From the NCBI RefSeq assembly GCF_938039775.1, contig NZ_CALHTQ010000123.1:1-5424 (forward strand): 5,424 bases of DNA, written 5' to 3'. The DNA comes from an uncultured Mogibacterium sp. (lineage in GTDB: Bacteria > Bacillota_A > Clostridia > Peptostreptococcales > Anaerovoracaceae). Each line of letters starts with the position of its first letter. The first letter of the stretch is position 1. Made by a program: the position numbers and the translations under genes. Under the pieces are notes generated by a model. The model was not told the DNA's origin. It made no database searches and worked only from the letters and a program-made list of their open reading frames with translations. Positions 1 to 5,424 of the stretch are shown piece after piece.

Positions 1-92
1 TTGTAAATAATCGCGACAAATAGAGGTAGCATCATGCTACCTCCGATAATAAATTGCAGTTTTCCGATTATATTGATAACTCGTTTATACAT
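1..92 (-). CDS. trkH: TrkH potassium-uptake channel subunit, N-terminal fragment (cut by window edge)
   Basis: The 30 visible codons read MYKRVINIIGKLQFIIGGSM followed by MLPLFVAIIY. This matches the usual TrkH opening: a short basic stretch (K3, R4), then the first membrane helix with the family's L-L-P-L-x-V-A-x-I-Y pattern near residues 21-30. TrkH/KtrB proteins form the K+-translocating pore and are gated by the cytoplasmic RCK protein TrkA/KtrA, encoded directly upstream here. The gap to the trkA stop codon is 5 nt (93-97), and no strong Shine-Dalgarno lies before the ATG at 92-90, so translation is probably coupled to trkA. An alternative start exists at Met20/Met21, preceded by GGAGG. 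It would remove most of the first helix, so I prefer the upstream ATG. The rest of the gene lies beyond the left edge. Identity rests on a short stretch plus context. Confidence 0.85.
   Translation of the reverse strand, partial: MYKRVINIIGKLQFIIGGSMMLPLFVAIIY
23..43 (-). repeat. Perfect inverted repeat inside the trkH start region
   Basis: Ten-base arms, gaggtagcat and atgctacctc, flank a single central base at position 33. In the trkH mRNA this would fold as a 9-bp stem with a UGA triloop, covering codons 17-24. The left arm contains most of an internal GGAGG, and the two in-frame AUG codons 20 and 21 lie at the tip, so folding would mask that internal ribosome-binding site. The symmetry is seen directly. 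Any function is inference, since codon constraints (G-G-S-M-M-L-P) could produce it by chance. Confidence 0.75.
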
Positions 93-97
93 GTCGC

Positions 98-1465
98 TTA
101 CTTTAAAATATTAAGTCTAATATTTGGTTTAAATAGTTTTTCTACAAATCCGATGTTGGAAATCATGCAGACAATAGTAACTCGATCTCCGGGTTTTATC
201 TTCGTATTACCGTCAGGAATGATAGTTTCCATTCCGCGATGAATGGCCGCTATAATTATATAATCAGGCAGATTCATGTTTTTTAGCGGAATATTAATCA
301 TACTCATACCTTCCTGAGCATAAACTTCCATGAGTTCAGCCTGACCTTGGAGTAGCACAGATGAGATAACCTTTTTTGCACCTCTGATAAGTCTCAAAAC
401 GGTGGAGCAGCTGATATCCAAAGGGTTGAGTACTACATCGATACCGAGTTTTGAGATTAAATCTGTGTAGCTATCATGACTTACCTTTGAAATTACATCT
501 TCAATGCCATGCGTCTTAGCCATTAACGCAAGAAGGAGATTCTCCTCATCATAACCAGTTGCCGTTACAAATGCATCCATCTCGTCCATATCTTCCTCTT
601 TTAAGAGTCCAATATTGGAACCATCTCCATTAAGTACCATTACATTTTCAAGCTTGTTTGCCAAGTAATGGCATCGAGTCTTGTCCTTCTCGATAATCTT
701 AACGAAAACACCGTACTCTGAAAGCCTTGAAGCTAGATAGTATCCAGTCTTTCCCCCACCGATTATCATTACTTTTTGCACTGATGAGTGTCTCATCTTA
801 GTGTGAACACGGCTAGCTAAATCGAAAACATTTTCTTTCTCTCCAATTAAATAGAGTAGGTCGTGGGCTTCAATTATTGAATTACCGTGTGGAATAATCA
901 TCTTACCTTTACGAGAGATGCCTACCATAAGCATATCTGGCATGATTGTACGAAATTCAACAAGCGACTTCCCTATAAGCTGTGGTTTTTTGTCAGCCTC
1001 AAACTCAATAAGGGCGATGCTTCTTGATGTAAATATTCCATTGCTGAGAGTGTATTTCTCGACTAAATATCTATAAATTTCAGACGTGATAAGAAGGTCA
1101 GGGTTGATGAGCATATCGATATTATAGTGCTCCCTTAAAAAGTCAAGCTGGTTCATATGCTCTGGCTCTCTAACTCTTGCAATAACACGCTTGCATCCAA
1201 GAATTTTAGCAAACGAAGCGGTAAGAATATTAGTGTCGTCTGAAGTGGTAGTCGCTATGAGAAAATCGAATGATTTTACATTGATCTTATTGAGTGTTTC
1301 GATAGTCTTCGCATCACCAAGAACTGTAAAAACATCAAACTGCTGAGAAAGCATATCTAGTTTTTTTTCATTATTATCAACAACTGTAATATCGTAATCT
1401 CCATCGAGCAGGGCTTCAGTAATTCTGATTCCTAGCTTTCCGGCACCAATAATCGCAATCTTCAT
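98..1465 (-). CDS. trkA: TrkA, cytoplasmic NAD-binding RCK subunit of the Trk potassium-uptake system
   Basis: The protein has 455 residues, close to the roughly 458 of the two-repeat TrkA family. It has two tandem RCK units. The first Rossmann fold carries GAGKLG (7-12) and the ribose-binding acidic D30, followed by VLGDA (48-52). Its TrkA-C domain spans about 145-212. The second Rossmann fold carries GGGKTG (236-241), acidic E259 and LNGDGSN (278-284), with a second TrkA-C domain at about 370-450. There is no signal peptide or membrane helix. TrkA binds the inner face of TrkH and gates K+ uptake in response to NAD(H) or ATP/ADP, and the next gene on the strand is trkH. The ATG at 1465-1463 is chosen because it gives the family N-terminus MKIAIIGAG and has AGGAT (1476-1472) 6 nt upstream. 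Both glycine motifs are intact. Confidence 0.96.
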   Translation of the reverse strand: MKIAIIGAGKLGIRITEALLDGDYDITVVDNNEKKLDMLSQQFDVFTVLGDAKTIETLNKINVKSFDFLIATTTSDDTNILTASFAKILGCKRVIARVREPEHMNQLDFLREHYNIDMLINPDLLITSEIYRYLVEKYTLSNGIFTSRSIALIEFEADKKPQLIGKSLVEFRTIMPDMLMVGISRKGKMIIPHGNSIIEAHDLLYLIGEKENVFDLASRVHTKMRHSSVQKVMIIGGGKTGYYLASRLSEYGVFVKIIEKDKTRCHYLANKLENVMVLNGDGSNIGLLKEEDMDEMDAFVTATGYDEENLLLALMAKTHGIEDVISKVSHDSYTDLISKLGIDVVLNPLDISCSTVLRLIRGAKKVISSVLLQGQAELMEVYAQEGMSMINIPLKNMNLPDYIIIAAIHRGMETIIPDGNTKIKPGDRVTIVCMISNIGFVEKLFKPNIRLNILK

Positions 1466-1528
1466 TTCGCCATCCTGTTCAAAAATTTAAAATATAGATT
1501 AAATAGCCAATCCAATATATAATGTATT

Positions 1529-1557
1529 CTGTTATCAGTTCAATAGAGAATTATAAT
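1529..1557 (+). promoter_or_regulatory. Candidate promoter of the HAD phosphatase gene, sharing its -10 with the trkA promoter
   Basis: On the plus strand a perfect TATAAT lies at 1552-1557. It is preceded by a 17-nt spacer and a poor -35, CTGTTA (1529-1534; 3 of 6). The predicted start is near 1564, giving a leader of about 70 nt. The -10 overlaps the opposite-strand TATAAT (1550-1555) because both lie in the 12-bp palindrome GAATTATAATTC (1548-1559). The weak -35 keeps confidence low. I see no better plus-strand promoter between 1466 and 1633. Confidence 0.4.
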
Positions 1558-1578
1558 TCAATCAGATTACATTTGCAA
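1550..1578 (-). promoter_or_regulatory. Predicted sigma70-type promoter of trkA-trkH
   Basis: Reading the minus strand, TTGCAA (1578-1573; 4 of 6 consensus bases) is followed by a 17-nt spacer and a perfect TATAAT (1555-1550). This predicts a start near 1543-1544 and a leader of about 78 nt before the trkA ATG. A second, weaker candidate on the same strand is TTGAAC (1543-1538), an 18-nt spacer and TATATT (1519-1514). The prediction comes from the motifs alone. Confidence 0.65.
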
Positions 1579-1587
1579 TTGAGTTAT

Positions 1588-1618
1588 TACTTTTAAGCTG
1601 AAATTTCAAGTAAAAGTA
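1588..1618. repeat. Inverted repeat in the leader of the HAD phosphatase gene
   Basis: Arms TACTTTTA (1588-1595) and TAAAAGTA (1611-1618) are exact reverse complements separated by 15 nt. The spacer itself contains the short palindrome GAAATTTC (1600-1607). There is no U-run behind it and the stem is AT-only apart from one G-C pair, so it is a poor terminator. It could be an operator or simply an AT-rich coincidence. It ends about 15 nt before the start codon, just upstream of the ribosome-binding site at 1624-1628. Confidence 0.35.
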
Positions 1619-1633
1619 CTTAAAGAGGTATAA

Positions 1634-2467
1634 ATGGGTATAAAGATTATCGGATTAGATTTGGATGGCACCACGCTAGGAAGTAACGGGAAGCTCCCAG
1701 AACTAAATAAAATTGCGATAGAACGTGCAATTGCAGCAGGGATAAACGTTGTCGTGGCAACTGGACGCGTTATCACAGCAGTTCCTGAGGATATAATGAA
1801 CATAGAAGGGCTGAGATACATAATATCTTCTAATGGCGCACATGTCCGAGATTTGAGGCGAGGTCATGATGTTTATTCTAGCTTTATAGAACCTGATGTA
1901 ATTAAGCGAGTGGTGGCGCTTGCAAAAGAAAAGAATCTTTATCTAGAAGCTTTCCACGATGGTAAAGCGTACATAGATGCCGAGCTTTATCATGATATCG
2001 ATGTAAATGGAAGTATATATAGGAAGCGTGAATACGTTCTTAGAACAAGGAATCCGTTAGATGATATTTTAGGGTTTATGCTCGATAACTCAGCAGAAAT
2101 TGAAAATATAAATATATTCTTTGAAGATATGGGAAAACTAGAAGAAATTCGTAATATTGTAAGTTTATATAATGATGCAAATATTACGTCGTCCCTACCT
2201 AATAATATCGAAGTGGGAGGTCTTGGATCTAGCAAGAGTATAGCACTAGCTGAGCTGATGAAAATATTATCTATAGATAAATCTGAACTCATGTGCTGCG
2301 GTGATGCGGCGAATGATATTCCGATGCTTCAGCTTGCCGGAGTGGGAGTGGCAATGGACAATGCATGGGACATTGTTAAAGCGCATGCTGATTATGTGAC
2401 GGACACAAACATCAATGGAGGAGTCGGAAAAGCAATACTAAAGTTCTGTTTTGACGAAGAAGTGTAA
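1634..2467 (+). CDS. Cof-type HAD-superfamily (class IIB) sugar-phosphate or nucleotide phosphatase
   Basis: The protein has 277 residues, typical for Cof/YbjI/YxeH-like phosphatases. The HAD core motifs are all visible. Motif I is DLDGT (9-13), with nucleophile D9 and acid/base D11. Motif II is VATGR (41-45), with T43. Motif III lysine is K201, in GSSKSIAL. Motif IV is GDAANDIPM (223-231), with Mg-binding D224 and D228. Residues from about 85 to 190 form the C2B cap inserted between motifs II and III, as expected for class IIB. The enzymes are cytoplasmic, Mg-dependent and usually hydrolyse small phosphorylated metabolites. The cap sequence does not let me name the substrate. The ATG at 1634 is preceded by AGAGG (1624-1628) with 5-nt spacing. 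The gene stands alone: it is divergent from trkA and ends in its own terminator. No damage is visible. Confidence 0.93.
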   Translation: MGIKIIGLDLDGTTLGSNGKLPELNKIAIERAIAAGINVVVATGRVITAVPEDIMNIEGLRYIISSNGAHVRDLRRGHDVYSSFIEPDVIKRVVALAKEKNLYLEAFHDGKAYIDAELYHDIDVNGSIYRKREYVLRTRNPLDDILGFMLDNSAEIENINIFFEDMGKLEEIRNIVSLYNDANITSSLPNNIEVGGLGSSKSIALAELMKILSIDKSELMCCGDAANDIPMLQLAGVGVAMDNAWDIVKAHADYVTDTNINGGVGKAILKFCFDEEV

Positions 2468-2490
2468 AATATTCAATATATTAAAATCAA

Positions 2491-2540
2491 TGCATACAGA
2501 CTGAAAAAACGTTATTTTCAGCACTGTATGCACTTTTTGT
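2491..2540 (+). terminator. Two-part rho-independent terminator after the HAD phosphatase gene
   Basis: An outer 9-bp stem, TGCATACAG (2491-2499) with CTGTATGCA (2524-2532), encloses an inner 7-bp stem, CTGAAAA (2501-2507) with TTTTCAG (2515-2521). A 1x2 internal loop separates the stems, and a 7-nt apical loop closes them. The T-tract CTTTTTGT follows at 2533-2540. The HAD gene stop is 23 nt upstream. The left flank lacks a clean A-run, so termination is probably one-directional. Confidence 0.9.
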
Positions 2541-2630
2541 GTAATCATAATGAAACTTAAATCTCACCATGATACAAAAGTGTTAAAGATAGATGTAAAA
2601 ATGTGTAAGTAAAGATGATATGGAGGAAGT

Positions 2631-2972
2631 ATGAAGTATAACAAGGAAGTTGGCAATATAGGAGAAAGTATGGCCGCAGATATACTTGAAAAGCAAGGGT
2701 ATGAAGTAATTGCGAGAAATTATGCATGTAAATTTGGAGAGATAGATATCATTGCTATAGATATTAGAGAAAAGGTACTTAGCTTTATCGAAGTAAAGAC
2801 AAGAACTAGTAATAAGTATGGCTATCCAGCACAAGCAATATCACATGACAAGATACGGCATATTAAGAATGTTGCGAATTATTTTTTACGTGAACATAAA
2901 GATTTTGGCAATTATAATGCTAGATTTGACGTCGTAGAAATTGAGTGTAGAGTTAATAAAAATTGCTTTTAG
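2631..2972 (+). CDS. yraN: YraN family (UPF0102) PD-(D/E)XK endonuclease-like protein
   Basis: The protein has 113 residues, near the family norm of about 115-130. Diagnostic pieces appear in order: GNIGE with E12, an ARNYACKFGEID block (28-39) with E37 and D39, the F-I-E-V-K motif at 52-56 (E54, K56), K74, and RFDVVEI at 98-104. Together these form the D-ExK metal-binding core of the PD-(D/E)XK nuclease fold. The C-terminus VNKNCF aligns with the usual family ending (H-I-x-N-A-F), so the gene looks complete with a shortened last hairpin. The ATG has a strong GGAGG (2622-2626) at 4-nt spacing. It is the first gene of a run with comM (8 nt away) and dprA, an arrangement repeatedly seen in bacteria. 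Its biological role is unproven; the context suggests DNA processing. Confidence 0.93.
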   Translation: MKYNKEVGNIGESMAADILEKQGYEVIARNYACKFGEIDIIAIDIREKVLSFIEVKTRTSNKYGYPAQAISHDKIRHIKNVANYFLREHKDFGNYNARFDVVEIECRVNKNCF

Positions 2973-2978
2973 AGGTGA
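2971..2978 (+). promoter_or_regulatory. Ribosome-binding site that fixes the comM start
   Basis: The octamer AGAGGTGA matches the anti-Shine-Dalgarno complement at seven of eight bases. It lies immediately before the ATG at 2981, with GAGG ending 5 nt upstream of it. It overlaps the yraN stop codon (TAG, 2970-2972), so comM translation re-initiates just behind yraN. It supports the ATG at 2981 over an in-frame TTG at 2963, which would place this site inside the coding region. Confidence 0.8.
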
Positions 2979-2980
2979 AT

Positions 2981-4513
2981 ATGCTTTCAACAGTAACAAG
3001 TGCAATAATAAGAGGAATTAATGGTCAGAAGGTAACAATTGAGACGTGTATTAGTAACGGCCTGCCTAATTTCAGTATAGTTGGATTAGCTTCAAAATCA
3101 GTAATAGAATCACGAGAGAGAATACGAGCAGCCATCATTCATTCGGGTTACGAGTTTCCTCATGGGCATATAACTATCAATTTATCGCCTGCAAATTTAA
3201 ATAAAAATGGCAGTCACCTTGATTTATCAATTGCCATAGGAATTTTATCAAGTATGCTCATCGTTAATAACAAAAAGGCATATTCTTATGCAATTATCGG
3301 AGAGCTATCTTTATCAGGTCAAGTTATGCCAGTTGACGGAGTGCTACCAATAGTTATTTCACTTCGAAAATTAGGGATAAATAAGTTTATTCTGCCGACA
3401 AAGAATGTTAAAGAAGCAATGATGGTTGAAGATGTATCGATAATCGGTGTAAATAAGTTAGAGGATGCGATCAACGTTATCAATAATGAGGTTAAGGAAT
3501 ATGTAAAACCTTCAGAAGATGAAGCGGTAGGGTTAAATATAGATAATCTTGACTATGCAGATATAAGCGGACAAGAATATGCGAAGAGGGCGCTAGTAAT
3601 AGCGGCAGCTGGAGGACATCCAATGCTTATGATTGGACCTCCAGGATGTGGTAAAACAATGCTTGCAAAACGTATGACTGGTATTATGCCACTAATTACA
3701 AAAGATGAACTTCTTGAAACTACAATCATTCATTCTGTAGCAGGACAGCTCAATAAAGGTAAAAATTTCATTAATGCTAGACCTTTTAGGTCTCCACACC
3801 ATACAGTTACAAGGGCTGCGCTGCTTGGAGGTGGACACTATCCAATCCCCGGAGAGCTTTCATTAGCCCATAATGGAGTATTATTTCTAGATGAATTCTG
3901 TGAGTTCGACATAGCACAGATAGAAGCACTTCGCCAGCCTTTGGAGGAGCATAAGATAGTAATAGCAAGGCAAGGTTCTGTGTATGAATTTCCATGTAAT
4001 TCTCTAGTTATTATGGCTGCAAATCCTTGTCCATGCGGATTCTTTGGTAGCGAATCAAAAGAGTGCACATGTACACCTTCAGAAATTGCTAGGTATAGAA
4101 GACGAATGAGTGGTCCGATTCTAGATAGGATTGATATACAGCTAAATATGCACGAAGTGAAATATAATGATTTAGAACTTTTAGATAAAAAAGATAACAA
4201 AACACTGAATAGTAAAATTATGCGGTCTATGGTTAATGAAGCTGTGATGTTTTCTGAAATACAAGGTAGGGGGCGAAAGTGTGGAAATATTCCGGATAAT
4301 CAAATTAGAGAGGCTTGTAGGATAGATAAAACGGGGCGTGCATTTTTAGAGAACGCATATAACTCACTCAATCTATCACCGAGGAGCTACATGCGCACAC
4401 TAAAGGTCGCTAGAACGATAGCAGATATAGAAAAGTCTAAAGATGTTAATATTTCACATTTAGCAGAGGCCCTCAGTTATAGGTGCAGTGAAGTTAACAA
4501 GGAGCAGGCTTAA
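2981..4513 (+). CDS. comM: ComM/YifB AAA+ ATPase (Mg-chelatase-like), branch-migration factor
   Basis: From the ATG at 2981 the protein has 510 residues, close to E. coli YifB (about 506). The N-terminal Lon-protease-like ChlI domain (about 20-140) has GLASKSVIESRERIRAAI (35-52) and INLSPANLNKNG (66-77). The AAA+ domain (about 190-390) has Walker A GPPGCGKT (219-226), the family signature RPFRSPHHT (267-275), PGELSLAHNGVLFLDEF (290-306) with Walker B D304/E305, and ANPCPCG (347-353) with sensor N348. Cysteines 350, 352, 362 and 364 form the family's zinc-site-like C-x-C...C-x-C. The C-terminal Mg_chelatase_C domain includes LSPRSYMRTLKVARTIAD (465-482). In transformable bacteria ComM is a hexameric helicase that extends recombination of imported DNA. 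The usual D-E-L-P-E-F reads D-E-F-C-E-F here. The stop is 2 nt before dprA. Confidence 0.94.
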   Translation: MLSTVTSAIIRGINGQKVTIETCISNGLPNFSIVGLASKSVIESRERIRAAIIHSGYEFPHGHITINLSPANLNKNGSHLDLSIAIGILSSMLIVNNKKAYSYAIIGELSLSGQVMPVDGVLPIVISLRKLGINKFILPTKNVKEAMMVEDVSIIGVNKLEDAINVINNEVKEYVKPSEDEAVGLNIDNLDYADISGQEYAKRALVIAAAGGHPMLMIGPPGCGKTMLAKRMTGIMPLITKDELLETTIIHSVAGQLNKGKNFINARPFRSPHHTVTRAALLGGGHYPIPGELSLAHNGVLFLDEFCEFDIAQIEALRQPLEEHKIVIARQGSVYEFPCNSLVIMAANPCPCGFFGSESKECTCTPSEIARYRRRMSGPILDRIDIQLNMHEVKYNDLELLDKKDNKTLNSKIMRSMVNEAVMFSEIQGRGRKCGNIPDNQIREACRIDKTGRAFLENAYNSLNLSPRSYMRTLKVARTIADIEKSKDVNISHLAEALSYRCSEVNKEQA

Positions 4514-4515
4514 TA

Positions 4516-5388
4516 ATGAATAGATTTTATAATGATGAAATTAAAGTAATTGATAAGGATTCACTACTTTATCCTGAGAAGTTAAAAGCTATAAAAAATC
4601 CCCCAGATATTTTATATTGCATTGGAAATACTAGTCTATTATCAAGAAAATCGGTTGCAGTAATAGGATCAAGGAAATATACTCTGTACGGCAAAATAGT
4701 TGCTCAAATGGTCGGAAAAGAACTCGCGAATGCTGGTATTCCTGTTGTTTCTGGCCTTGCGTATGGAATAGATAGCTTTGCCCATGAAGGTACTGTAAAT
4801 GCAGGAGGGAAAGCAATTGCTGTTCTTGGAACAGGGATAGACGTTATTCATCCAGCTAGAAATATATGGTTATATAATAAAATTGCAGCAAGTGGATTAA
4901 TTGTCTCTGAATATCCGCCAGGAACTCCCGGTGCAAAGTATACCTTTCCTCAGCGTAATAGAATTATCAGTGCAATTTCAGAATCTGTAGTTATTGTAGA
5001 AGCAGGTCTCAATAGCGGTTCACTAATTACTGCTGATTTTGCCAATGAGCAAGGCAAAAGCATATATGCTGTACCTGGAAATATAAATAGTCAATTCAGT
5101 GTAGGAACTAATAAACTAATTAAAGATGGTGCAATACCAATGATAAGTATCAGTGATATCGTTTCAGACATCAATGGTAGTGAATATACTCTGCAAAATA
5201 TAGAAAATTCTCTTGGAATGGATGAATTAGAGATTTACAAGGAAATTCAAAAATCTAGTTGTTGCTCTATTGACAGTATTGCACACAATCTCAACAAAAA
5301 CGCTGGGAAAGTGAGTGCTATACTTACTATGCTCGAGATTAAGGGTGTCATTATGACTTATGGAGGCAAAGTATTTCTTGCAAAATAA
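4516..5388 (+). CDS. dprA: DprA/Smf, DNA-processing protein that loads RecA on single-stranded DNA
   Basis: The protein has 290 residues, like the short Gram-positive Smf/DprA (about 297 in Bacillus), with little or no N-terminal SAM domain. The extended Rossmann-fold core runs from about 44 to 215: VAVIGSRKY (47-55) with the GSR motif, SGLAYGIDSFAH (79-90), AVLGTGIDVIHP (102-113), SEYPPGTPGAKYTFPQRNRI (131-150), GSLITADFA (168-176), AVPGNI (185-190) and GTNKLIKDGA (197-206). The C-terminal region, about 235-290, fits the DprA winged helix. The protein is cytoplasmic; it binds imported ssDNA, protects it and recruits RecA, and it also occurs in species not known to be competent. The ATG lies in TAATAATG, 2 nt after the comM stop. 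AAGGAG at 4499-4504 is 11 nt away and CAGG at 4505-4508 is 7 nt away, so initiation is probably coupled to comM. All core motifs are intact. Confidence 0.95.
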   Translation: MNRFYNDEIKVIDKDSLLYPEKLKAIKNPPDILYCIGNTSLLSRKSVAVIGSRKYTLYGKIVAQMVGKELANAGIPVVSGLAYGIDSFAHEGTVNAGGKAIAVLGTGIDVIHPARNIWLYNKIAASGLIVSEYPPGTPGAKYTFPQRNRIISAISESVVIVEAGLNSGSLITADFANEQGKSIYAVPGNINSQFSVGTNKLIKDGAIPMISISDIVSDINGSEYTLQNIENSLGMDELEIYKEIQKSSCCSIDSIAHNLNKNAGKVSAILTMLEIKGVIMTYGGKVFLAK

Positions 5389-5404
5389 AATCTCAAGGTT
5401 TATG

Positions 5405-5424
5405 ATGAACTCTAATATTGTAGA
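5405..5424 (+). CDS. Possible start of a further gene, cut by the window edge
   Basis: An ATG at 5405, with another in frame at 5402, follows AAGG (5395-5398) at 6-nt spacing and lies 16 nt after the dprA stop. Only M-N-S-N-I-V and part of one more codon are visible, so no family can be assigned. In many Bacillota topA follows dprA, and an N-terminus such as N-I-V would not rule it out, but nothing diagnostic is in the window. There is no terminator between dprA and this point, which fits continued transcription. Confidence 0.3.

Noticed and set aside
54..242. Plus-strand 62-codon frame over the trkA-trkH junction
   Set aside because: It runs antisense to the trkA C-terminus and the trkH start. 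No Shine-Dalgarno is present and the sequence resembles no known family.
1466..1550. A riboswitch, such as a c-di-AMP (ydaO-type) element, in the trkA leader
   Set aside because: Potassium transporters are often under such control, but the predicted leader is only about 78 nt, very AT-rich, and shows no long-range pairing or terminator of the size these riboswitches need.
1606..1821. Minus-strand 71-codon open frame across the start of the HAD gene
   Set aside because: It is antisense to a clear HAD coding region containing motifs I and II, and has low-complexity serine/isoleucine-rich composition typical of a shadow frame.
2491..2532. The long hairpin after the HAD gene as a mobile-element end or small RNA
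   Set aside because: The hairpin is followed directly by a T-tract and sits 23 nt after a stop codon, which is fully explained by an intrinsic terminator. No flanking duplication is visible.
2963..2980. Upstream in-frame TTG start for comM adding six residues
   Set aside because: The extension lies inside the end of yraN, is preceded by no ribosome-binding site, and contains the AGAGGTGA site that serves the ATG at 2981. The family N-terminus also begins close to that ATG.
3807..4200. Minus-strand open frames of 62 and 120 codons within comM
   Set aside because: They are antisense to the most conserved part of the ComM AAA+ domain, with no recognizable domain or ribosome-binding site.
5389..5424. 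topA as the gene after dprA
   Set aside because: Gene order in Bacillota makes it plausible, but the six or so visible codons include none of the V-E-S-P-x-K-A motif, so I left the gene unnamed.

Overview
The window is AT-rich (about 35-38% G+C by eye). It carries low-GC Gram-positive style signals: AGAGG, GGAGG and GAGGTGA ribosome-binding sites and a U-tailed intrinsic terminator. Together with trkA immediately ahead of trkH and the gene order yraN-comM-dprA, this suggests a Bacillota chromosome, probably a clostridium-like anaerobe. No genus can be named from the sequence. All six gene calls are housekeeping or DNA-processing families. I see no phage, IS, CRISPR, toxin-antitoxin or other accessory system.

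Region 1 (1-1465, minus strand) is a potassium-uptake operon. A complete trkA encodes the cytoplasmic nucleotide-binding RCK subunit. It is followed after 5 nt by the first 30 codons of trkH, the membrane channel subunit, cut by the window's left edge. A perfect inverted repeat lies inside the trkH start region and covers an internal GGAGG-AUG-AUG.

Region 2 (1466-1633) is the divergent intergenic region between trkA and a plus-strand HAD phosphatase gene. It holds a good sigma70-type promoter for trkA. The -10 hexamer sits in a 12-bp palindrome that reads TATAAT on both strands, so it may also serve the plus-strand gene. A second, looser inverted repeat lies in the leader of the plus-strand gene.

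Region 3 (1634-2540) is a stand-alone Cof-type HAD phosphatase gene closed by a strong two-part intrinsic terminator.

Region 4 (2541-5424, plus strand) is a tight DNA-processing cluster: yraN (UPF0102, PD-(D/E)XK nuclease-like), comM/yifB (hexameric AAA+ ATPase with an N-terminal Lon-protease-like domain) and dprA (RecA loader for incoming single-stranded DNA). Gaps are 8 nt and 2 nt, so co-transcription and partly coupled translation are likely. In naturally transformable bacteria, DprA loads RecA on imported ssDNA and ComM drives branch migration of the recombination intermediate. YraN is a conserved neighbour of unproven function. Another reading frame may begin about 16 nt after dprA, but only about six codons are visible.

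The most interesting points are regulatory: the shared symmetric -10 between trkA and the HAD gene, and the inverted repeat that could hide an internal start in trkH. I did not find evidence of an undescribed multi-gene system.
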